From Rhodanobacteraceae bacterium (GTDB lineage: Bacteria; Pseudomonadota; Gammaproteobacteria; Xanthomonadales; Rhodanobacteraceae): a stretch of 64,000 nucleotides of DNA. This document shows positions 17,179 through 24,836 of this stretch, in pieces. Every line of letters starts with the position of its first letter. The stretch's first letter is position 1. The notes beneath the pieces are model-generated. The model was not told the origin of the DNA. It searched no databases and saw only the letters and a list, made by a program, of their open reading frames with translations. The stretch covers positions 115,308 to 179,307 of the forward strand of contig SCQU01000021.1 of the NCBI GenBank assembly GCA_004299555.1. Direction: 5' to 3'. Made by a program: the position numbers and the translations under genes.

Positions 17179-19821
17179 GTGGCAAAGATTGTTCGACGGA
17201 GCCTGGTCTGGCTGGTGGATTGGAGCGGCCGCCACCCGTTCATCGTGGTCTCGCTGGCGTTGCTGCTGGTGGTGCTGAGTGTGGCTGCAACCCGCGCCTA
17301 TCTGGGCATTGACACCGATACCGACCACATGTTTTCCAGCCAGCTGCCGTGGCGCCAGCGAAGCATCCAGTTCGATCGCCAGTTTCCGCAGTTCAGCGAT
17401 ACGCTGATCGCCGTGGTGCGCGCGCCGACCGTGGAGCAGGCCCGCGCCACGGCCACTGCGCTGGCCGGCAAGCTCGCTGCGGATCCACGGCTGTTCCGGT
17501 CGGTCGCGACGCCCGGCATCAGTCCGTTCCTGGACCGCGAAGGGCTGCTGCTGCTGTCGCGCGCCGACCTCACCGATGTCATCAACCGGATATTGCAGGC
17601 GCAACCCCTGTTGGGGCCCTTGGCGATGGACCCGTCGGGCCGTGGCCTTTTCCAGGGTCTGAACTTGCTGGTCGAAGGCGTGCGCCATGGACTGGGTACG
17701 GGGCTGACCGCCTACGATGCGGCGCTCGACCATGTGGCGCGAACGCTCGAAGACGCGCTGCAGGGTCGTGATACGCCGCTGTCCTGGCAGGCGCTGCTGG
17801 TGCCCCAGCTGGTCGACGCCAGCGGCCCCGTGGAGCTCGTCCTCATCCACCCTGCACTCAATCACCACGTACTCGAGCCCGGGGCGGTGGCTACGCAGGC
17901 GATGATGCGCATCGCCCATGGCCTGCCCGAAGTGAAAGCCGGGCGGGTACGGGTTGACTACACCGGTTCCATCCCGCTGTCCGACGAACAATTCCAGTCC
18001 TTGACCGCGGGCGTGCTGCCCATGGTCCTTGGCAGCACATTGCTGCTGTTGATCTGGCTGACACTGGCCTTGCACTCATGGCGGCTGATCGTGCCGGTGG
18101 TGCTGACCCTGGTTGCCGGATTGATCTACACGCTGGGTTTTGCCGCGCTCACAATCGGCCGCCTGAACCTGGTGTCGGTGGCCTTTACGGTGCTGTTTGT
18201 CGGCCTCGCGGTCGACTTCGGCATTCAGTTCAGCGTGCGCCTGCACGCCCGGCAACGCAGCGGCCGCCGATTTGCGGACGCGATGCACGCAACCGCGGTC
18301 AAAGTCGCCGCACAGATCGGCCTGGCGGCGCTGGCCATAGCGTGCGGGTTCCTTGCGTTCGCACCCACCAAGTTTTCCGGCGTGGCCGAACTGGGCATCA
18401 TTGCCGGCGTTGGCATGCTGGTGGCTCTGCTCTGCACGTTGACGATCCTGCCGGCGTTGCTGGCGCTGCTTGCCGCGCGCGGCCCGCAGCACGAAGGCGG
18501 CCCGCTACCCGGTGGAGCCCGCGCGGATGCCTGGTTGGCGCGCCACCGCCGTCCGACCCTGGTCGTGTTTGGGTTGCTGGCCATCGCAGGCCTGTGGGCT
18601 GTCTTCAACACGCCCTTCGATGCGAACCCCCTGCATACCCAACGCGCGGACAGTGAAGCGATGCGCACCCTGACCTCGCTGCAGGGCAATCCAACGACCA
18701 ACCCGTTCACCATCAACGTGCTGGTCAAAGGCTTGCCCGCGGCGCGGGCCCTCAGTGCGCGCCTGGGTGCGCTGCCGGAAGTCGCACAGGTGATTTCCGG
18801 CGCCGACTTCATTCCGCAACACCAGGCCGCCAAACTCGCGCAGATCCAGCAAGCCGCGGATCTGATGTTCACGGTCACCGAGCCGCCCACGACGCTGCCC
18901 GCGCCGACGGTCGATCAGCTGCGGCAGGCCGCACGCGACACGCATGACGAGATCGCCGGCATCGCCAGTGCGTTGGCGCCCGGCTCGCCACTCCTGCGTA
19001 TCGGGCACCTGCTGGGGCGGCTGGCAGACGGCCCCGCGTCGAGGCTTGTGCTGGCAAATCAGGCGCTGTCGCGGTTTCTTCCGGCGGCGTTGGCGCAGCT
19101 CGCAAGCTCGCTTGCGGCCAAACCGGTTGCGCGCGCGGATCTGCCGCCCGCCATCGAACGCGACTGGTTTACCGGGGACGGCCAGGTGCGCGTGCAGGTT
19201 ACGCCGACCGCGCGGGCGCAAAGTACCGCGGGTCTGCGGCACTTTGTCCGGGTCGTGCGCTCGATGGCACCGCAGGCGCTGGGCCCGGCGATCGATACCA
19301 TCGAGTCGGCCGACACGATCCTGGGATCCTTCCGTCAGGCGGCACTGTATGCGACCCTGGCCATCGCCGTGGTGCTCTTGATCGTGCTCCGGCGGGTACT
19401 CGATGCCGCCTTGATCCTGGTTACGCTGCTGATGTCGGCGCTGCTGACGGCACTCTTGGCGCGATTGGGTGGCATGTCCATCGACTATGCCAACATCATT
19501 GCCCTGCCGCTGCTGCTGGGCGTCGGCGTGTCGTTCAATGTCTATTTCGTGATGAACTGGCGCAACGGCCATCTGCAGTTCCTCGGGTCGCCCACGGCGC
19601 GGGCGATCCTGTTCTCGGCGCTGACCACCGGGACCGCGTTCGGCACGCTGGCGGTTTCGCGCAACCCGGGTACCGCCAGCATGGGCCTGCTGTTGCTGTT
19701 GAGCCTGCTCGGCGTACTCGCGTCGACGTTCATATTCCTGCCCTCGGTGCTCTACACGCTGGGGTCGCCTTATGGCAACCCGCCTCGCCCGGGGCCACCT
19801 GGTGCGGCGGCGTCTGCCTGA
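17179..19821 (+). CDS. hpnN: Hopanoid-associated RND transporter HpnN
   Basis: An 880-residue RND/MMPL-type inner-membrane transporter. HpnN is required in Rhodopseudomonas for moving hopanoids from the cytoplasmic to the outer membrane. The layout is two pseudo-repeats: helix 1 near residues 20-42, a periplasmic domain to about 270, helices 2-6 to about 430, helix 7 near 455-475, a second periplasmic domain, and the last five helices from about 715. The acidic segment FVGLAVDFGIQF near residue 345 is the usual RND proton-path position. The start is GTG with a perfect AAAGGAGG five bases upstream, which fixes it. The ending has a proline/alanine tail. Confidence 0.92.
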   Translation: MAKIVRRSLVWLVDWSGRHPFIVVSLALLLVVLSVAATRAYLGIDTDTDHMFSSQLPWRQRSIQFDRQFPQFSDTLIAVVRAPTVEQARATATALAGKLAADPRLFRSVATPGISPFLDREGLLLLSRADLTDVINRILQAQPLLGPLAMDPSGRGLFQGLNLLVEGVRHGLGTGLTAYDAALDHVARTLEDALQGRDTPLSWQALLVPQLVDASGPVELVLIHPALNHHVLEPGAVATQAMMRIAHGLPEVKAGRVRVDYTGSIPLSDEQFQSLTAGVLPMVLGSTLLLLIWLTLALHSWRLIVPVVLTLVAGLIYTLGFAALTIGRLNLVSVAFTVLFVGLAVDFGIQFSVRLHARQRSGRRFADAMHATAVKVAAQIGLAALAIACGFLAFAPTKFSGVAELGIIAGVGMLVALLCTLTILPALLALLAARGPQHEGGPLPGGARADAWLARHRRPTLVVFGLLAIAGLWAVFNTPFDANPLHTQRADSEAMRTLTSLQGNPTTNPFTINVLVKGLPAARALSARLGALPEVAQVISGADFIPQHQAAKLAQIQQAADLMFTVTEPPTTLPAPTVDQLRQAARDTHDEIAGIASALAPGSPLLRIGHLLGRLADGPASRLVLANQALSRFLPAALAQLASSLAAKPVARADLPPAIERDWFTGDGQVRVQVTPTARAQSTAGLRHFVRVVRSMAPQALGPAIDTIESADTILGSFRQAALYATLAIAVVLLIVLRRVLDAALILVTLLMSALLTALLARLGGMSIDYANIIALPLLLGVGVSFNVYFVMNWRNGHLQFLGSPTARAILFSALTTGTAFGTLAVSRNPGTASMGLLLLLSLLGVLASTFIFLPSVLYTLGSPYGNPPRPGPPGAAASA

Positions 19822-20040
19822 CGGGGCAGGCGGCCAGGCCCGGGCATGGGCCTGGCCGGTGAACCTGACGCTTGCGGCCAGCCGCGAGCCGCTCGTGCGG
19901 GCCTGTCTGCAGGGTCGCCTGCGGACCCGGCGTACACCACGGGCGCGTTGGTATGACAGGAATGTTGCCCGCTTCGCCTCAACCGCGGTCCGTCCGGTCC
20001 GGCCGGCAACTGCTTGATCGCCTGCATCCGCGCAGCGCAC

Positions 20041-20069
20041 TTGGGTATCTGCTGACCCGGCCTTATATT
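20041..20069 (+). promoter_or_regulatory. Sigma-70-type promoter for mlaA
   Basis: TTGGGT at 20041-20046 and TATATT at 20064-20069 are separated by 17 bases. Initiation would fall near 20076, leaving a leader of about 23 bases before the mlaA ATG. This suggests mlaA has its own promoter despite following hpnN, and argues against a GTG start inside the -10. Confidence 0.55.
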
Positions 20070-20098
20070 TGTGTCGCACCGTTCCAACCTACGGCCGT

Positions 20099-21013
20099 AT
20101 GATGCCCGCCTGCCGGTCCCATTTTGTCCGCGCTGCACTGATCGCCGGCCTGGTGCTGGCCCTCGCGGCCTGCGCTGTCGCGCCACCGCGGCCGGAAGGC
20201 ACCAGTGACCCGTACCAGAGTTTCAACCGCAAGATGTTCGCGTTCAACCAGACCGCGGACAAATGGGTCATGCGGCCGGTGGCCAAGGCCTACGTCAAGG
20301 TCACGGGACCGAAGGGGCGCGAGCACATCAGTGACTTCTTCGCCAACCTGCGTACGCCGATCACGATCGTCAACGAGTTGTTGCAGGGGCGGCCCGATCC
20401 GGCACTGCAGTCGACGTTGCGTTTCGTGATCAACACCACGATCGGGGTGCTCGGCTTCTTTGACCCCGCCACCGGCATGCAGTTGCCTGCGCATACCACC
20501 GATTTCGGCGTCACACTGGCGCACTGGGGCGTGCCGGAGGGGCCCTATCTGGTACTGCCGTTCATAGGGCCGAGCACCGTACGGGATGTGTGGAAGCTGC
20601 CGGTGGACAGCTACTTCGACCCGATGGTCTGGTACACACGCGAGCACAGCCTGAAGTGGCACGCGCAGTACGCACCCAGCCTGCTGTACCTGGTGACCGT
20701 GCGCGCCAGCGCGCTGCCCTTCGACGGGGTACTCGACTCGGCCTTCGACCCGTACTCCTTCGTGCGTGATGCGTACCGCCAGCAGCGCCTGTACCAGGTC
20801 TACTATGGCAACCCGCCGTTTTCGGCGATCCAGGCGCTGCAAGGCAGCGGCGCGAGCGGCGAAAACGAGCAGGACATCGACAAGTTGCTGGAGCAGCAAC
20901 GCGAATACGAAAAGTCACATCCCGGTACCGAAAATGCCATCCCGGCACCGGCTGGAACTGCCCCGGCGCCGGCGTCGAGTGCGGAGCCGGCGCCCGCGAG
21001 TTCCACCAACTGA
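20099..21013 (+). CDS. mlaA: MlaA/VacJ-family outer-membrane lipoprotein
   Basis: A 304-residue lipoprotein of the MlaA (VacJ) family, ring-shaped outer-membrane proteins that pass lipids between the outer leaflet and periplasmic carriers. The lipobox is LALAAC near residue 25. Family segments follow in order: DPYQSFNRKMFAFNQTADK, FFANLRTPITIVNELLQG, NTTIGVLGFFDPA and FGVTLAHWGVPEGPYLVLP. The last 60 residues are a Gln/Glu-rich then Pro/Ala-rich tail. An ATG at 20102 is an equal alternative start. It sits between hpnN and hpnK, so it may act with HpnM rather than a classical Mla set; that is inference. Confidence 0.92.
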   Translation: MMPACRSHFVRAALIAGLVLALAACAVAPPRPEGTSDPYQSFNRKMFAFNQTADKWVMRPVAKAYVKVTGPKGREHISDFFANLRTPITIVNELLQGRPDPALQSTLRFVINTTIGVLGFFDPATGMQLPAHTTDFGVTLAHWGVPEGPYLVLPFIGPSTVRDVWKLPVDSYFDPMVWYTREHSLKWHAQYAPSLLYLVTVRASALPFDGVLDSAFDPYSFVRDAYRQQRLYQVYYGNPPFSAIQALQGSGASGENEQDIDKLLEQQREYEKSHPGTENAIPAPAGTAPAPASSAEPAPASSTN

Positions 21014-21353
21014 TGCGGATGCGCTTGTCGCGGCAAGCACGCCACCCGCCGCGGCGTGCACGCCCGGCGATACCCGAAGGGGTATGCAGCGGTGTCGGCG
21101 GACTCCATCTGCGCATTGGGGCCGCGGCTTGGGTCTTGCGGACGCTAAACTCTCCGCTGATTCGGTCAACGGCAGCTTGTGCGCACCACACACCATCAAT
21201 GAAGCACCCGCGGCAAGCAGCGCCGATTGCGCACGCTCATGAGGGGCGTCGGGCGTGCGTGTCCGCGGCGTCCATTTTGCAGTCACGCGCGTGGTCAGGC
21301 GCAACCCGTACGCTAGCCGCCATTGTTGTCGGTTCCCGGAGGATCAGAAATCC
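21014..21353. other. Intergenic region mlaA-hpnK
   Basis: This 340-base stretch has no convincing gene. A 7-bp stem (GCACGCC and its complement, 21037-21059) follows mlaA but has no T-run. GGAGG at 21338-21342 is the likely ribosome site for hpnK. I see no clear promoter, although TAAACT at about 21147 could be a -10. Confidence 0.5.
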
Positions 21354-22196
21354 GTGCAGCCCCAGCGTACCGCGGCATCTAGGCCACGTCTGATCGTCAC
21401 CGCAGACGATTTCGGAGCGCACGAAGCCGTCAATGAAGCCGTCGAGCACGGCTACCGCCAGGGCGTGTTGCGGGCGACGAGCCTGATGGTGGCGGCGCCT
21501 GCGGCGGCGGATGCCATCCGCCTTGCACACCGCCTCCCGGGCCTGGCCGTAGGCCTGCACCTGGTGTTGACCGATGGCGCCGCGCTGCTGCCGCACGCGC
21601 GTATCCCGGATCTGGTGGACGCTCAGGGTAAATTTCATGACGCGATGGTGCGCGACGGTTTCCGCTTCCTGCGCCGCGGCGTCAGGCGTCAACTAGCCGA
21701 CGAGATCCGTGCCCAGTTCAAGGCATTTGCGGCGAGCGGTTTGCCCCTCGACCACGTCAACGCACACAAGCACTTTTATCTGCATCCGATTATTTTGTCA
21801 CTGGTGATGTCCATTGGCGCAAAATTCGGCATGCGCGCCATGCGCTTGCCGGATGAGCCCGGAATGAGTTTCTCACTGCGTCCCTGGGTCGCACTGATGC
21901 GCCGGCGCATGGATGGCGCCAACATTGTCCACAATGACCATGTTTTCGGTATCCGCCAGAGCGGTCGCATGGATGAATCCGCGCTGCTGGATATCCTGCG
22001 CGGTTTGCCGGAGGGGGTTTCCGAAATCTACCTGCACCCTGCAATCCGCACTGAACCTGAGATAAGCGTTCCTGGTTATCGGCCGGTTGCGGAATTGGCG
22101 TCTCTGCTTTCACCGCAGGTGCGCGACATGATCGCCGAACGCTGCGTCCTGTGCCGCGGGTTTCGCGACCCCGCGGTCGCGCGTGCATGCGCGTGA
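21354..22196 (+). CDS. hpnK: Hopanoid-associated deacetylase HpnK (YdjC fold)
   Basis: A 280-residue YdjC-family carbohydrate deacetylase. HpnK removes the acetyl group from bacteriohopanetetrol N-acetylglucosamine, giving the substrate for HpnJ. Catalytic and metal residues of the family are visible: D18-D19 in VTADDFG, H69 in AVGLHL, and H134, H138, H140 in HVNAHKHFYLHP. The GTG at 21354 is preferred because it directly precedes the conserved core and has GGAGG 11 bases upstream. The stop codon shares bases with the hpnL ATG (TGATG), so the two are translationally coupled. Confidence 0.9.
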   Translation: MQPQRTAASRPRLIVTADDFGAHEAVNEAVEHGYRQGVLRATSLMVAAPAAADAIRLAHRLPGLAVGLHLVLTDGAALLPHARIPDLVDAQGKFHDAMVRDGFRFLRRGVRRQLADEIRAQFKAFAASGLPLDHVNAHKHFYLHPIILSLVMSIGAKFGMRAMRLPDEPGMSFSLRPWVALMRRRMDGANIVHNDHVFGIRQSGRMDESALLDILRGLPEGVSEIYLHPAIRTEPEISVPGYRPVAELASLLSPQVRDMIAERCVLCRGFRDPAVARACA

Positions 22197-23278
22197 TGAA
22201 GCGGCTGGGCTACGTCACCGGCCTGCTGGGGCTCGCGTTTGCCATCGCGCTGGTTGTCCATGACGGTTGGCACGCGGTGTACGCGGCGATCGACCGTGCC
22301 GGCTGGGTGCTGCTGTGGCTGCTGCCGTTCCATTTTCTGCCGCTGGCATTGGACGTTTTTGGCTGGCGCGTGTTGTTGTCACCGCGCGATCCGCGGCGGC
22401 GCGCCGCCATTCCAGTGCTGTTCTGGATCGCCACGGTACGCGAAGCCGTCAACCGGCTGCTGCCGGTGGCCAGTATCGGCGGCGAAGTCGTTGGGGTGCG
22501 CCTGCTGAAATGGCGGGGTATCGATGGCGCTGCGGCCACCGCCAGCGTGATCATCGAAGTCCTGGTTACCATTGTGGGCCAGTACCTGTTCACCGCGCTC
22601 GGACTGGTGCTGTTGATCGGGTCGACCGCGCACACGGGGGTACTGGGTATGGCGCTGGCGGCGCTGGCACTCAGCCTGCCAGTGCCCGTCGTGTTGGTCG
22701 TGCTGGTACGCCACGGCGGGATGTTCGCGCGTTTACAAGCGTTGGGGCGCCGATGGCTGACGGGGCGTGCGGCGCGAGTCGCCGAGCTCATGAACGGTCA
22801 CCAGCTGGACCGGGAAATTCGTGTGCTGTACGCGCGGCACGTCCGTGTGTTCGCGGCAGGCGGATGGCAGTTTGGCGGATTTGTGGTCGGCAGTTTCGAG
22901 AGCTGGCTGATACTCAGGATGCTGGGCCATCCGATTGGTGTCGTTGACACCATTGCACTTGAAGCCGTCACGCAAACCCTGCGCCAGATGATTTTCATAG
23001 TGCCGGCGGGGCTTGGAGTCCAGGAAGGCAGCCTGGTCCTCATGGGCAGTATCATTGGACTGCCGGCCGACCTAAGCGTGGCGCTGGCACTGGTGAAGCG
23101 CATGCGGGAGGTTGTGTTTGGCGTGCCCGCCCTCGTGTCGTGGCAGTGGGCCGAGATGCACCGGTTGCGCCGGCAACGATGCGTCGACGCGCGCCCCGGC
23201 TCGTCAAACCCGGATACATCCGGTATGGAATCGCGTTGCAGAGAGGCCACTGATGTCCAGCGTCCCCGAAATCCTTGA
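22196..23278 (+). CDS. hpnL: Hopanoid-associated membrane protein HpnL
   Basis: A 360-residue polytopic protein of the lysylphosphatidylglycerol synthase-like membrane family (UPF0104), the HpnL type found in hopanoid clusters. About eight hydrophobic segments are seen from residue 8 to 325. Conserved segments are REAVNRLLPVASIGGEVVGVRLL near residue 82 and the FIVPAGLGVQEGSLVLMG stretch near residue 268. A flippase-like role has been suggested for related proteins; the function of HpnL is not established. The ATG at 22196 overlaps the hpnK stop; an ATG nine bases upstream is possible. The 3' end overlaps the next gene by 26 bases. Confidence 0.88.
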   Translation: MKRLGYVTGLLGLAFAIALVVHDGWHAVYAAIDRAGWVLLWLLPFHFLPLALDVFGWRVLLSPRDPRRRAAIPVLFWIATVREAVNRLLPVASIGGEVVGVRLLKWRGIDGAAATASVIIEVLVTIVGQYLFTALGLVLLIGSTAHTGVLGMALAALALSLPVPVVLVVLVRHGGMFARLQALGRRWLTGRAARVAELMNGHQLDREIRVLYARHVRVFAAGGWQFGGFVVGSFESWLILRMLGHPIGVVDTIALEAVTQTLRQMIFIVPAGLGVQEGSLVLMGSIIGLPADLSVALALVKRMREVVFGVPALVSWQWAEMHRLRRQRCVDARPGSSNPDTSGMESRCREATDVQRPRNP

Positions 23279-24146
23279 TGCTGACCATGCCATGCGCAAC
23301 TGGCAGGGCGCGGTATCCGGTCACGTCGCGGTGGGCTCCGATGCCCACAAATCGCTGTTCTGCCGAATGCTGCTGGACACGCATAATCCGTACAAACCCG
23401 CGATCATGGCCTGGCCCAAGCTGTCGCCCGACGCACTGCGGCGCATCACTGCGCTTCCGATCTGGGACATCGCGGTACAGACCGAGGGACGAGCCATGCT
23501 CCGCGCTCGTACGTACGCCGACACCGTGAGTGACCCGCTGCTGCGTGAAGCGCTTACCATGGATGCCAATGAGGAAGCTCGCCACAAGGTCGTGCTTTCA
23601 CACCTCGTCCAGAATTATGGCATTGCACTGGCGCCCGAGCCGCAATATGAAGTGCCGAAAGACCCCGAGTGGGACTGGTTGGTCACCGGCTACAGCGAGT
23701 GCATTGACAGTTTCTTCGGATTCGGGTTGTTCGAATCGGCCAACCGCACCGGTTATTTTCCGGCCGAACTGGTGGAAACCTTTGAACCCGTTATCCAGGA
23801 AGAGGCCCGCCACATCCTGTTTTTCGCGAACTGGACGGCATGGTACCGCCGCCAGTTGCCGTGGTGGCGGCGGGTGTGGTTCAAGTTCAAGGTAATTGGG
23901 GTGTGGGGTTTCCTGGTCTGGGAGCGCGTTGGCATTGCCCGGGGGCTGGACAGCAAGGGCAAGATGCAGGACGCAAACTTTGCCGTCAGCAGCGGCCGGC
24001 AGCTGGATTCCGAGCTCAAGCTCGGCAAGTTGCTGGAACTTTGCCTGGTGGAAAACGAGCGCCGGATGAAGGGTTACGACCAGCGCCTGCTGCGCCCGAC
24101 GGTCGTGCCCCGAGTGGCACGCCTGATCCACAAATTCGTGCACTGA
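23253..24146 (+). CDS. Ferritin-like di-iron protein in hopanoid operon
   Basis: A 297-residue soluble protein with a ferritin-like four-helix pattern. Two EExxH-type motifs, EEARH at 107-111 and EEARH at 183-187, plus Glu78 and Glu149 at the expected helix positions, give the six ligands of a carboxylate-bridged di-iron site. Family members include oxygenases, desaturases and oxidases. The gene begins inside hpnL (26-base overlap, GAGAGG before ATG), so it belongs to that operon. I do not recognise a characterised homologue. A role in oxidative modification of hopanoids or their precursors is a reasonable inference, not a finding. Confidence 0.8.
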   Translation: MSSVPEILDADHAMRNWQGAVSGHVAVGSDAHKSLFCRMLLDTHNPYKPAIMAWPKLSPDALRRITALPIWDIAVQTEGRAMLRARTYADTVSDPLLREALTMDANEEARHKVVLSHLVQNYGIALAPEPQYEVPKDPEWDWLVTGYSECIDSFFGFGLFESANRTGYFPAELVETFEPVIQEEARHILFFANWTAWYRRQLPWWRRVWFKFKVIGVWGFLVWERVGIARGLDSKGKMQDANFAVSSGRQLDSELKLGKLLELCLVENERRMKGYDQRLLRPTVVPRVARLIHKFVH

Positions 24147-24322
24147 GCCGCGGCCGGATCCCCGGCGCACCGACGCGTAGTGCGTAGCGACAGGGCTGGT
24201 CCAGGGACGCCGGCATTCCTGGCCCGGCGTGTGCACGGATCGCCCGGCGCTCAAGCCGATTCCCACGATCCTGCTCAGGTTTGTGTGTGGGCGAGCGGGT
24301 GGCGCTGGGTGGCATGGGCACG

Positions 24323-24347
24323 AAAAACCCCGCTGCCATGCGGGGTT
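24323..24347 (-). terminator. Intrinsic terminator of the tRNA operon
   Basis: On the minus strand an 8-bp stem AACCCCGC/GCGGGGTT with a 6-base loop runs into five T residues (24327-24323). It lies 34 bases past the tRNA-Asp 3' end. Confidence 0.85.
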
Positions 24348-24380
24348 CGGGGGTTCATCGGATCGGACTTCTTGAAAAAA

Positions 24381-24457
24381 TGGCGGAGCGGACGGGACTC
24401 GAACCCGTGACCTCCGGCGTGACAGGCCAGCATTCTAACCAGCTGAACTACCGCTCC
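24381..24457 (-). tRNA. tRNA-Asp (GUC)
   Basis: The 77-base minus-strand sequence folds as a cloverleaf: acceptor GGAGCGG pairing with CCGCTCC, D-arm AGTTCAGCTGGTTAGA, anticodon loop CTGTCAC with anticodon GTC, T-arm GGGTTCGAGTC, and an encoded CCA end. It is the last gene of a three-tRNA operon. Confidence 0.97.
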
Positions 24458-24578
24458 GCGTTGTGTGGAACCTGTTGTGTTCACCCTCCGTGGCGCGTCC
24501 CAAGCGTCCTGAATGTTTGACCTGCATCGTGCTGGCCACCCATTCTAGTTGAACATCCCCCTGCCGTGACAACAACCA

Positions 24579-24654
24579 TGGCGTCCCCACGGGGATTCGA
24601 ACCCCGGTCGCCACCGTGAAAGGGTGGTGTCCTAGGCCTCTAGACGATGGGGAC
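24579..24654 (-). tRNA. tRNA-Glu (UUC)
   Basis: A 76-base cloverleaf on the minus strand with acceptor GTCCCCA, anticodon loop CTTTCAC (anticodon TTC), T-arm GGGTTCGAATCCC and encoded CCA. It is the middle gene of the operon. Confidence 0.97.
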
Positions 24655-24666
24655 ACTGTGGGGATT

Positions 24667-24742
<76 letters not shown>

Positions 24743-24758
24743 ACGCTGGGAACGCGAA

Positions 24759-24787
24759 AGGATAGGTGCGGACGGCTTGAGCGTCAA
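24759..24787 (-). promoter_or_regulatory. Sigma-70 promoter of the tRNA-Ala/Glu/Asp operon
   Basis: On the minus strand TTGACG (24787-24782) and TATCCT (24764-24759) are spaced by exactly 17 bases. A GC-rich discriminator (CGCG) follows the -10, typical of stringently controlled stable-RNA promoters. It occupies DNA that would be coding if the antiporter gene began upstream of 24800. Confidence 0.8.
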
Positions 24788-24836
24788 GCGCTTTTGCGCA
24801 GTGGCCGCGTGGTTTTTCCACTGGGGGGCAAACGGT

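Noticed and set aside
18505..20079. A 524-codon open frame antisense to hpnN
   Set aside because: Arg/Gln-rich composition, no start site and complete overlap with hpnN.
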